Assembly (NCBI GenBank): GCA_964609215.1
Contig: CAZSQZ010000011.1
Location: 54,857-118,856, forward strand
From: JABDKJ01 sp964609215
GTDB taxonomy: Bacteria > Bacteroidota > Bacteroidia > Flavobacteriales_D > JABDKJ01
Direction of reading: 5' to 3'
DNA length: 64,000 bases
The notes under the pieces are model-generated. The model saw only the letters and a list, made by a program, of their open reading frames with translations. It did no database searches and was not told the DNA's origin. The stretch's first letter is position 1. Every line of letters starts with the position of its first letter. The translations under genes were made by a program, and so were the position numbers. Below are positions 9,070-16,888 of this stretch, piece after piece.

Positions 9070-9824
9070 GAATCCAATTGACCTAAAAACGATTTATAGT
9101 TATTCTGTAGTCTGAAAAAAATAGGCTCGTCTACCTCCACTTCACCATACCAGGAATATTCAAAAGTATAGGTTAATTCCCGAAATTTTTGGTACTCAGA
9201 ACGTCCTTTCATTTCCCTTAAATAGAGAAAATTGGTCTTTTGCTTTTTGTACTGTATCCAGTTTTTCTCACTCAGTTTATTCAACATCATTAAAAAATAT
9301 AACCTTATGGCAAGCTTATAATTTTTGGCTTCTATGGACTCTCTTAGCAATTTTTCTAACTCGCTTTCTTCCAACTCTTCTTCTACATCTCTTAATCTAT
9401 CTTCAAAACTCTTCTCCACTTCAAATGACTGATTGGATTCTAATCTAGTCAACAAGTATATAATATAACCCACCAGAGCTATTAAAATCAGGATGCAGAA
9501 ACCCTTGATTAACAGATTTAATCCACTCCACCATCCAGCAAAGGAACTATCCGATTCTTCTTCCTCTTCTTCCTCCTCAACTACAGAATCATTTTGATCA
9601 TAATCTGGAGGATCTACCTCCTTTATTTCTTCTAAATAGTCTACTCCCTCCATTTTTTTGAGCCAATCCGATTGGTTCAAATCTTTGCCTGGATTCAGTT
9701 CAGATTCTTTATAATCTTCCAAAGAATTTTCGGGATAGTAATATTCACCTTCGTCTTCTTGAGAAAGACAAAAAAGTGGAATAAACAGTAATATGAGGCT
9801 AAGCCATTTTTGAAAAAATCTCAT
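9066..9824 (-). CDS. DUF4129-like single-span membrane protein
   Basis: A 252-residue product with a cleavable-looking signal peptide (FFQKWLSLILLFIPLFCLSQ), a very acidic low-complexity stretch with a run of Glu residues (about 85-95), one transmembrane helix (about 105-125) and a C-terminal helical domain. That domain ('RESIEAKNYKLAIRLYFLMM', then 'TNFLYLREM') is typical of DUF4129, which resembles transglutaminase-associated C-terminal regions. It overlaps the SpoIIM-like gene by 26 bp and DUF4350 by 4 bp, indicating strong translational coupling. The biochemical role is unknown. Confidence 0.72.
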   Translation of the reverse strand: MRFFQKWLSLILLFIPLFCLSQEDEGEYYYPENSLEDYKESELNPGKDLNQSDWLKKMEGVDYLEEIKEVDPPDYDQNDSVVEEEEEEEESDSSFAGWWSGLNLLIKGFCILILIALVGYIIYLLTRLESNQSFEVEKSFEDRLRDVEEELEESELEKLLRESIEAKNYKLAIRLYFLMMLNKLSEKNWIQYKKQKTNFLYLREMKGRSEYQKFRELTYTFEYSWYGEVEVDEPIFFRLQNNYKSFLGQLDS

Positions 9825-11790
9825 ACTTGCTGTTTCTTTCTCCTAGATTCTCTATTTGCTCCAATAAATGAGAAGCGCTTTGTATTTCTTTTTGTGAATA
9901 ATATTGAAGTGAATAACCAAAATACATTAAGAACCCCGTAAACGTCATTCCAGTTATAATTAATACGGACAAAATAGATGATACTATAATGGTATATACT
10001 TCATCCTCCACATTAACCAACCATCCTACTATTTCATAAATGACCAGCTGCACTGTTGAATTGATAAATATGAAAAATATAAAAGAACTCACCAGTAAAA
10101 TGAAATAAAGCCCTATCATTTTACCATAGTTTTTCGCCCAAAACCCAAACATATTCCCGAGAGCCGTAAAGGGATTTGTATCATCTAAAATGGCAGTAGC
10201 CAGCCAAGCTAAAAACAATGGAAAAATAAAAATCATTAGAAAAAATGGCGCTCCGGTTGGAAGAAAGAACATGGTCATAAAAAGTGCGGTCAAAACAATT
10301 CCAGTAGCAGAATGTTTTAAAAATAATTTCATTAAATTTTCTTTTTCTTCCATTTTCAATAAGACCTTAGCATAACAAAAACCATAAACACTCAATAAAG
10401 AGAAAACCAAAGTATTGATTACGAATAACCAAGGAAAATCCATCAAAGAAAAGAGATCGTCTATGTAAACAAAATGATGAAAGAATACGACAACAATTAA
10501 ATAACTCAATATGGCAGGGTGCAATAATGCTGGCAAAACTTCAGGAGTAGAGCCAATTGCACCAGCATCTGCAAGTGCTGGCTGCAAATAAATAATTTCA
10601 TCTATTCCTTTACCATAAAAAGCGAAGATCAAAGCAACAAAAGCAAGTCCTGCGCCTAAGCCAATACTTAAAATTTTGCCAAAATTTTGCCCCAAAAGCT
10701 TAATAACATCACCATAAATGCTACCGTTCTTTTTTATCTTATCTATCTTTATTTCCTGTCTAGCGCTTTCTGGAACAAAATCTTCTAAATATTTACTCGT
10801 ATCAACTTTATGAAATTTTCTAAAGGGGTAAATAACAAAATAGTAAATGATCACCGATAACATTAGAGCAATTATTCCAAAACGAAGAACATTCCAAAAA
10901 GGAACAAAACTTTCGGAAACATGCTCTGCAATATAAGCTGAATCTAAACGCGTTATGAAACCTTCTATAAAAGCTGCAGCAATAATCACAGGAACAATAC
11001 CCAACATTATTGTTATTCCTTTTTTTGCCGAAACAATAAAGGCCTCCTGTCTATTGTAAGTTCCTGGAAACAGCAAGCCTCTTCCCATCGTAAAGCCTGC
11101 AGCACCAGATAAAACAATAGCTGAAATCTCTGGTGTACCGTGCATCCAAATGGTTAGAAAAGACTCTTGACTAAGCCCCTTTGCTACAAAGAAAAATTGA
11201 AATGCTCCTAACATAAAGCCATTTGAAACAAGAATAAAACCGGTTCCTACACCAAACAATATTCCCATTCCAAAAGTGAGAAAGGCCACTTTAAGGTTAT
11301 TGATTCCAATGTAAGAAGTCATAACAAAAGGATTCTCATCTTTATAGACTCCCATTGGATCTTGATTGGCAATATTCTCATCGGTCATCTCCACATATCC
11401 AACTCCCAAAATATGGCTCGCAAAAGAACTATCCTTATAAGAAGAAAACGCGCCTAATAGACAACACATGAAAAAAATCAGAAAGGAAACTAAAAGTTCT
11501 TTACGCGATTCCCACATTATCAGCGGTAAATCGTGATTCCAAAATTTCAAAAATTTGCCCTTACCCGTTCTTCTGGTTTTGTATATGGATGTATATATTT
11601 TCTGAGAAAGATTATTCAAATAAACCTTCACAGATCTGTTTGGAAAATAAGTCTTAGAAAAAGAAAGGTCATTGGTTATTTCAATGTATAAATCACTAAG
11701 TTTTTCAGGATCTTTTTTTTTCTCTAAAGTCAATCTCTCAAACTCAAGCCACTTATCCTTATTCTGCCCTATAAATTCGGTTTCTTTCAG
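9799..11790 (-). CDS. Stage II sporulation protein M (SpoIIM)-like membrane protein, probable CTG start
   Basis: A polytopic protein of about 663 residues. The N-terminal cytosolic segment contains 'DPEKLSDLYIEITNDLSF', typical of Bacteroidota SpoIIM proteins. It is followed by SpoIIM-like helices with 'FGMGILFGVGTGFILVSNGFMLGAF' and 'WMHGTPEISAIVLSGAAGF', then a second membrane module of five to six helices. Start choice: the open frame extends upstream of the first TTG (11733) through residues reading LKETEFIGQNKDKW, which resembles the family N-terminus, and is closed by a TAG at 11791-11793. No ATG exists in that stretch, so CTG at 11788-11790 is favoured; TTG 11733 is the fallback. This non-sporulating lineage uses the protein for some other, unknown role. 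Confidence 0.8.
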   Translation of the reverse strand: MKETEFIGQNKDKWLEFERLTLEKKKDPEKLSDLYIEITNDLSFSKTYFPNRSVKVYLNNLSQKIYTSIYKTRRTGKGKFLKFWNHDLPLIMWESRKELLVSFLIFFMCCLLGAFSSYKDSSFASHILGVGYVEMTDENIANQDPMGVYKDENPFVMTSYIGINNLKVAFLTFGMGILFGVGTGFILVSNGFMLGAFQFFFVAKGLSQESFLTIWMHGTPEISAIVLSGAAGFTMGRGLLFPGTYNRQEAFIVSAKKGITIMLGIVPVIIAAAFIEGFITRLDSAYIAEHVSESFVPFWNVLRFGIIALMLSVIIYYFVIYPFRKFHKVDTSKYLEDFVPESARQEIKIDKIKKNGSIYGDVIKLLGQNFGKILSIGLGAGLAFVALIFAFYGKGIDEIIYLQPALADAGAIGSTPEVLPALLHPAILSYLIVVVFFHHFVYIDDLFSLMDFPWLFVINTLVFSLLSVYGFCYAKVLLKMEEKENLMKLFLKHSATGIVLTALFMTMFFLPTGAPFFLMIFIFPLFLAWLATAILDDTNPFTALGNMFGFWAKNYGKMIGLYFILLVSSFIFFIFINSTVQLVIYEIVGWLVNVEDEVYTIIVSSILSVLIITGMTFTGFLMYFGYSLQYYSQKEIQSASHLLEQIENLGERNSKYEIFSKMA

Positions 11791-11851
11791 CTATTGATGT
11801 TTTTCTCAATGGCTAAATATAGTCGAAAATGTTGTATCATTGGTCTTAAGA

Positions 11852-11865
11852 ATTGTTATAACAAT
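11852..11865. promoter_or_regulatory. Perfect 14-bp palindrome in the SpoIIM/RDD intergenic region
   Basis: ATTGTTATAACAAT is identical to its reverse complement and lies 6 bp before the RDD ATG at 11872, between two divergent gene starts. It could be an operator for a dimeric regulator; an AT-rich palindrome this short can also arise by chance. Confidence 0.3.
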
Positions 11866-11871
11866 CTATTC

Positions 11872-12615
11872 ATGGCAATTAAGAAAATTTCCATAGATAC
11901 CACGCAAAATGTAAAAATTGAATACGAGCTTGCCATGCTCAAGGATAGAGTACTTGCATTTAGTCTAGATATTTTGGTAATGGCAGTTGGATGTGGAGTA
12001 ATAGCCTTGATAGTTGGGATCCTTTTTGCAAGTACTGGAAGTGAAAAAATATGGTATCTCTATCAACTCTTAGTATCGGTAATTTTCTTCCTCTATACTC
12101 CGACAATGGAAATATTAACTGGAGGCAGAACGGTGGGGAAAATTGCACTTAACCTTAAAGTAATTAAGGTCACAGGTAAAAAACCCAAAGCACTGGATTT
12201 CATTTCCAGATGGGCATTTAGATGTATTGATATCTACGCCTCTGCGGGTGCTGTTGGAGGAATTTTGGTTAGCACAACAGAAAAAGCACAAAGAATTGGT
12301 GGAATGGTTTCCAATACCGCTGTAGTTCGCCTAGATCCAAGAATGAATCTTTCCTTGAATCAATTATTAAGTATCGATACCATTGACAAGTACAAGCCTG
12401 AAAACCTTAAGATCACATTACTCAATGACAAAGACATGCTCATCGTTAAAAATGTGTTGGAAAGATGTATTCGGCATAGAAACCCTGCTCATATTGAGGC
12501 ATTGAATAAGACCATTTTACGAATAGAAGAAAAAACGGGCATTAAACACGAGGGCAAAAATAAATTGGAATTTCTAAAAACCCTTCTCAAAGATTATATC
12601 GTTCTAACGAGATGA
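11872..12615 (+). CDS. RDD family membrane protein
   Basis: A 247-residue protein. The RDD signature is split over 'LKDRVLAFSLDILVM' (Arg-Asp pair before helix 1) and 'GGRTVGKIALNLKVI' after helix 2, with a third hydrophobic stretch around 'CIDIYASAGAVGGIL'; a cytosolic helical tail follows. The ATG at 11872 was chosen because the protein then begins MAIKKISIDTTQNVKIEYEL directly before the domain; an ATG in frame at 11794 would add an unconvincing Cys-rich extension. It is divergent from the SpoIIM-like operon, a pairing commonly seen in Bacteroidota, and overlaps recX by 4 bp. Function unknown; some RDD proteins act in ion or compound transport. Confidence 0.85.
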   Translation: MAIKKISIDTTQNVKIEYELAMLKDRVLAFSLDILVMAVGCGVIALIVGILFASTGSEKIWYLYQLLVSVIFFLYTPTMEILTGGRTVGKIALNLKVIKVTGKKPKALDFISRWAFRCIDIYASAGAVGGILVSTTEKAQRIGGMVSNTAVVRLDPRMNLSLNQLLSIDTIDKYKPENLKITLLNDKDMLIVKNVLERCIRHRNPAHIEALNKTILRIEEKTGIKHEGKNKLEFLKTLLKDYIVLTR

Positions 12616-13088
12616 TAAAGGATAGAAAACACGAAGACATTCTCTTTGACAAAATGATCGTTTTCTGTAATTATCGAGAAAGATGTTCATCCGAAGTTTT
12701 TACAAAACTACTTGAAATTGATCCTGAAGAGAAATATCATAAAAAACTATTGAACTGGTTAAGGGAAGGAGAATATTTTAATGATGAATTATTCTGCAAG
12801 TCTTTTGTTTCTGGAAAATTCAGAATAAAATCCTGGGGAAAATCAAAAATTAGAGCAGCTTTGCAACAAAAGAAATTAGACAGAGGCTTAATTGAGCAAA
12901 GCCTATCGACAATTGATGATCTGGAGTATAAGGAAAAGGCAAGAATTTTAGTTCAAAGAAAAGTTCGAAGCAACTCCATTGATTTTAATACAAGACAAAA
13001 AGTTATTAGATCCTTATTTCTAAAGGGCTTTGAATCTTCATTAACACTAGATATACTTTCTGAAATGGAAAATGCAAATATCGATTGA
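12612..13088 (+). CDS. recX: RecX-family recombination regulator
   Basis: A 158-residue, strongly basic helical protein. The RecX-type repeats are visible: 'CNYRERCSSEVFTKLLE' (three-helix repeat 1), 'WLREGEYFNDELFCKSFVSGKFRIKSWGKSKIRAALQQKKL' read as two adjacent motifs (repeat 1-2 junction), and 'KARILVQRKVRS' before the third repeat. RecX binds and modulates RecA filaments. The ATG overlaps the RDD stop by 4 bp. No recA is in view. The family match is good; in vivo activity is inferred. Confidence 0.85.
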   Translation: MIKDRKHEDILFDKMIVFCNYRERCSSEVFTKLLEIDPEEKYHKKLLNWLREGEYFNDELFCKSFVSGKFRIKSWGKSKIRAALQQKKLDRGLIEQSLSTIDDLEYKEKARILVQRKVRSNSIDFNTRQKVIRSLFLKGFESSLTLDILSEMENANID

Positions 13089-13108
13089 TAATTGCTTAAT
13101 TTCGCCCT

Positions 13109-14207
13109 ATGGTTAGAGTAGATCAAGTTGTTGAAATTAGCAATCGCCTGGAAGCGTTAAGGGGGTACCTTTGACATTGATGCTAAAATTGAACGAATAA
13201 GAGAAGAAGAAAAACACACTACTGACCCCAACTTTTGGGATGATCCCAAGAAAGCGGAGATTGTTTTAAAAAGAATTCGAAATCTTAAAGTTTGGACGGA
13301 GGCCTATGGTTTGGCGAACACTGAATTGGAAGACTTAAACGTCTTAATGGAGTTTTTCAAAGAAGGAGAATCTACAGAAGAAGAAGTAGAAAGTGCCTAT
13401 TCAAAACTTTGTGTTGCAATTGAAGATTTAGAATTCAAAAACATGATGTCTTCAGAAGAAGATAGTCTGGATGCAGTAATGCAAATTACAGCAGGTGCGG
13501 GTGGAACTGAGAGCTGCGATTGGGCTTCTATGCTCCTGAGAATGTATCAAATGTGGGCCGAAAAAAACGGTTTCAAACTAAAAACCATTGAATGGTTAGA
13601 TGGTGATGTAGCGGGCATAAAAACGGTAAGCATAGAAATAAGTGGTGAATTTGCATTTGGTTACTTAAAAGGAGAAAATGGAGTGCATCGTTTGGTAAGA
13701 ATTTCACCCTTTGACAGCAATGCTAAAAGACATACTTCATTCGTTTCCGTTTATGTATATCCTTTGGTTGATGATAGCATTGAAATAGACATTAATCCTT
13801 CGGATATTGAATGGGATACATTTCGAGCTTCTGGTGCTGGTGGTCAAAGTGTGAACAAGATAGAGTCTGCTGTTAGGCTAAAACATAAGCCAAGTGGAAT
13901 TATAATTGAAAACTCTGAGTCTCGAAGTCAGATAGATAACAAAGCAAGAGCCACACAATTATTAAAATCTCAGTTATATGAATTGGAAATTGCTAAGAAA
14001 AATGAGGCAAGAGCGGAGATAGAGGCTGGTAAGAAAAAAATAGAATGGGGTTCTCAAATCAGATCTTACGTTATGCAACCCTATAAACTTGTCAAGGACA
14101 ATAGGACGCAACACGAAACCTCTAATGTTGACGCTGTAATGAATGGAGATATTGGAGGATTTCTTAAGGCCTACTTAATGACTCATGGAAAATCAATTGT
14201 AGCCTAA
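13109..14207 (+). CDS. prfB: Peptide chain release factor 2 (programmed +1 frameshift)
   Basis: Translation starts at ATG 13109 (VRVDQVVEISNRLEALRGYL), meets an in-frame TGA at 13172-13174 and resumes after a +1 shift as DIDAKIERIREEEKH, giving about 365 residues, the normal RF2 length. The shift site CTT-TGA-C preceded by the SD-like AGGGGG is the classical autoregulatory recoding element: low RF2 slows termination at UGA and promotes the shift. The peptidyl-hydrolysis motif GAGGQSVNK is present. RF2 terminates at UGA and UAA. A conceptual start at 13311 would lose the first ~67 residues and is wrong. The gene ends in TAATG, sharing one base with the arsC-like ATG. Confidence 0.96.
13160..13175 (+). 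promoter_or_regulatory. prfB recoding (+1 frameshift) signal
   Basis: AGGGGG at 13160-13165 acts as an internal Shine-Dalgarno three bases before the slippery codon CTT (13169-13171), followed by TGA (13172-13174) and C. The tRNA-Leu slips from CTT to TTT, so decoding resumes with GAC at 13173. Spacing and sequence match the known RF2 recoding site. Confidence 0.95.
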
Positions 14208-14548
14208 TGATAAAGATATATCATAACCCACGGTGCAAAAAAAGCAGGGAAACCTTGCAGATCTTACAAGAAAAAAATCTTGACTTTGAAATAGTTGAAT
14301 ACCTAAAAACGATTCCTTCTAAAGAGGAATTGGAAAAACTTTTGCATAAATTAAATGTCCAGGTTGATGCTATCATTCGAAAGGAAGAACAGATTTATAA
14401 GGAAAAGTTTAAAGGAAAAAATTTCACAGATTCTGAGTGGCTTCAAATTTTAACTGAATACCCAAAACTCATTCAAAGGCCTATTGTTGTTAAGAACAAC
14501 AAAGCAATTATTGGACGACCACCAGAAAACGTTAACACACTTTTTTAG
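14207..14548 (+). CDS. arsC: ArsC/Spx-family reductase-like protein
   Basis: A 113-residue thioredoxin-fold protein of the ArsC family. The motif NPRCKKSRETL places the catalytic Cys at residue 10 after 'IYHNP', and the C-terminal part has 'PKLIQRPIVV' and 'AIIGRPPENV', typical of glutaredoxin-dependent arsenate reductases (YfgD/ArsC type). Family members reduce arsenate or, in the YfgD branch, have unproven roles. No ars operon (arsR, arsB) is nearby; the gene sits between prfB and fumC and is probably co-transcribed with them. Arsenate reduction is therefore only plausible. Confidence 0.85.
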   Translation: MIKIYHNPRCKKSRETLQILQEKNLDFEIVEYLKTIPSKEELEKLLHKLNVQVDAIIRKEEQIYKEKFKGKNFTDSEWLQILTEYPKLIQRPIVVKNNKAIIGRPPENVNTLF

Positions 14549-14551
14549 CAA

Positions 14552-15961
14552 ATGGAATTGACAATGGAATACAGAATAGAAAAAGACACTTTAGGTAAAG
14601 TTGAAGTTCCCGCAGATAAATATTGGGGAGCACAAACAGAGAGATCTAGAAACAATTTCAAAATAGGCCCATCTGGATCTATGCCAATGGAAGTCATTTA
14701 TGGCTTTGCATATTTAAAGAAAGCTGCGGCCCACGCAAACTGTGAACTGGGCATTTTAGAAGACAAAAAAAGAGATTTAATAGCTGCTGTATGTGATGAA
14801 ATATTGACTGGATCATTGAACGATCAATTTCCATTGGTTGCCTGGCAAACCGGTTCTGGAACTCAATCGAATATGAATGTTAACGAAGTTATTGCCAATA
14901 GAGCACATGTTATTAATGGAGGCACTTTGGGAGAAGGCGAACGTCCAGTTCATCCAAATGACGATTCCAATAAATCACAATCCTCTAACGATACTTTTCC
15001 AACAGCAATGCACATTTCTGGCTACAAAATGATTGTAGAAAAAACCATTCCGGGAATAGAGGCTTTAAGAAATACATTGGATGCAAAGTCGAAGGCATTT
15101 AAGGAAGTAGTGAAGATCGGAAGAACGCATTTGATGGATGCTACACCTCTTACACTAGGTCAAGAATTTTCTGGTTATGTATCTCAATTAGATCATGGCT
15201 TAAAAGCTTTAAAAAATACACTTGCCCATCTTTCTGAATTGGCTTTAGGAGGAACAGCGGTAGGAACAGGAATTAACACTCCTAAAGGTTATTCAGAAGT
15301 AGTTGCGAAATATATTGCTGAGTTTACCGGACTTCCTTTTGTAACTGCCCAAAATAAATTTGAAGCATTAGCTGCTCATGATGCCTTGGTGGAAACACAT
15401 GGAGCATTGAAGCAAATTGCGGTTTCATTGAACAAAATTGCTCATGATATAAGAATGATGGCAAGTGGTCCCAGAAGTGGAATTGGAGAAATTATTATTC
15501 CTGCCAATGAACCCGGTTCATCTATAATGCCGGGAAAAGTAAATCCAACACAATGTGAAGCACTAACCATGGTTTGCGCTCAAGTAATGGGTAATGACAC
15601 AACAATAACAGTAGCAGGTACTCAAGGTCATTTTGAGTTGAATGTATTTAAACCTGTAATGATTTACAACCTCTTGCAATCTGCAGAATTACTAGGAGAT
15701 GCTGCTCTTTCTTTTGACAAAAATTGCGCACAAGGGATAGAGCCCAATTCAGAAAAAATAAATGAATTGCTCAATAATTCCTTAATGCTAGTAACAGCAC
15801 TCAATACTAAAATAGGATACTATAAAGCTGCGGAGATTGCAGGTAAAGCACATGCCGAAGGAACCACATTAAAAGCTGCTGCTTTAAGTCTTGGTTATTT
15901 GAATGAACAGGAATATGATGAGTGGGTAGATCCACTTAAAATGATTGGCGAGAATGCTTAA
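14552..15961 (+). CDS. fumC: Class II fumarate hydratase
   Basis: A 469-residue member of the fumarase/aspartase superfamily. The superfamily signature GSSIMPGKVNP lies around residues 321-331, and the active-site regions 'TGSGTQSNMNVNEV', 'NDTFPTAMHI' and 'GRTHLMDATPLTLGQEF' are present. It interconverts fumarate and malate in the TCA cycle; class II enzymes are iron-independent homotetramers. The TLGQEFSGY and 'GTGINTPKGY' segments favour fumarase over aspartase. Two starts are possible, ATG 14552 or ATG 14564 (MEYRIEKDTLGKVEVPADKYWG); the second matches the family N-terminus better. The 3' end overlaps the hydrolase gene by 8 bp. Confidence 0.95.
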   Translation: MELTMEYRIEKDTLGKVEVPADKYWGAQTERSRNNFKIGPSGSMPMEVIYGFAYLKKAAAHANCELGILEDKKRDLIAAVCDEILTGSLNDQFPLVAWQTGSGTQSNMNVNEVIANRAHVINGGTLGEGERPVHPNDDSNKSQSSNDTFPTAMHISGYKMIVEKTIPGIEALRNTLDAKSKAFKEVVKIGRTHLMDATPLTLGQEFSGYVSQLDHGLKALKNTLAHLSELALGGTAVGTGINTPKGYSEVVAKYIAEFTGLPFVTAQNKFEALAAHDALVETHGALKQIAVSLNKIAHDIRMMASGPRSGIGEIIIPANEPGSSIMPGKVNPTQCEALTMVCAQVMGNDTTITVAGTQGHFELNVFKPVMIYNLLQSAELLGDAALSFDKNCAQGIEPNSEKINELLNNSLMLVTALNTKIGYYKAAEIAGKAHAEGTTLKAAALSLGYLNEQEYDEWVDPLKMIGENA

Positions 15962-16742
15962 AAAGTGGTTGAAGAGATTTTTTTTTCTTGGATTAACTTT
16001 CTACCTCGCTCTTTGTGCAGGGCTTTATTTTTTTCAGGAAAAATTCCTTTTTCACCCATATGCACTTGAATCAACTCACACTTTTAATTTCCGAACAGAA
16101 TTTGAAGAAAAAACCTTTCTGAGCTCGGATGATGAAAGTATAAGTGCAATTCATTTTAAAGCCGATAATCCAAAGGGAATATTTCTCTTTTTTCATGGAA
16201 ATACAGGAAACATTCAAGTTTGCGGCCCGCTGGCTAATGCCTTTATTGATTTGGGTTATGATGTTTTAATGCACGATTACAGAAGCTTTGGAAAAAGCAC
16301 TGGAGAATTGACTCTTAACAATATGCTTTCAGACGCACAATTGACCTACAACGATGCAAAAAAGCATTTTAGCGAAGAGCAGATCATAATATATGGACAG
16401 TCTATTGGAACGGGAGTAGCTTCTCATTTAGCGTCACAAAACAATCCTTCAAAACTGTATTTAGAAGCTCCTTACTATAGCATAGAAAACGTTGCTAAAA
16501 ATCAATTTCCGTATGCCCCAATAGATTTGATTTTGAAATACAATTTAGACAATGCCGAATACCTAAAAAATGTCACATGCGATATTACCATCTTTCACGG
16601 CACTCAAGATTACACCATTCCCGTTGAAAATAGTCGTATGCTCAAATCGGATTTTCCAAAAAGTAGTTTTGTTGAAATTCCTGAAGCGGGGCATAATGAT
16701 TTAGCCAGATTTCCTGCTTATTGGGCTGGTTTAACGGAGTAA
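15954..16742 (+). CDS. Alpha/beta hydrolase (BEM46/YfhR-like), membrane-anchored
   Basis: A 262-residue protein with an N-terminal uncleaved-type membrane anchor (about 8-27) and an alpha/beta-hydrolase domain. The oxyanion motif HGNTGN is at 81-86, the nucleophile elbow YGQSIGTG gives S150, and D219 (FHGTQDYTIP) and H247 (EAGHNDL) complete the triad. ATG 15954 was chosen over an upstream TTG at 15945. It overlaps the fumC stop by 8 bp. The BEM46-like family contains esterases and peptidases of uncertain substrate. Confidence 0.87.
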   Translation: MLKKWLKRFFFLGLTFYLALCAGLYFFQEKFLFHPYALESTHTFNFRTEFEEKTFLSSDDESISAIHFKADNPKGIFLFFHGNTGNIQVCGPLANAFIDLGYDVLMHDYRSFGKSTGELTLNNMLSDAQLTYNDAKKHFSEEQIIIYGQSIGTGVASHLASQNNPSKLYLEAPYYSIENVAKNQFPYAPIDLILKYNLDNAEYLKNVTCDITIFHGTQDYTIPVENSRMLKSDFPKSSFVEIPEAGHNDLARFPAYWAGLTE

Positions 16743-16766
16743 TAAATAAGATTAAGTCTCTCATTC

Positions 16767-16789
16767 AAGCATTGTTCATATGCTTTTTT
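16767..16789 (+). terminator. Possible Rho-independent terminator after the prfB-hydrolase run
   Basis: AAGCAT (16767-16772) pairs with ATGCTT (16780-16785) across a 7-nt loop and runs into a T tract (16784-16789). The 6-bp AT-rich stem is weak, but the location 24 bp after the hydrolase stop is right. Confidence 0.4.
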
Positions 16790-16888
16790 AAACAATCAGC
16801 CAGTTATCCAATACTCACTTTTCGAATATTTTAAGCGATCAGAATTTGGGATGCTTTTTTAATCTAAATTCGCAGCATAGTCCTAAAC

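Noticed and set aside
16743..16888. tRNA or small RNA gene between the hydrolase and mgtE
   Set aside because: No cloverleaf, no CCA end and no conserved loops; only a weak hairpin and a promoter-like box.
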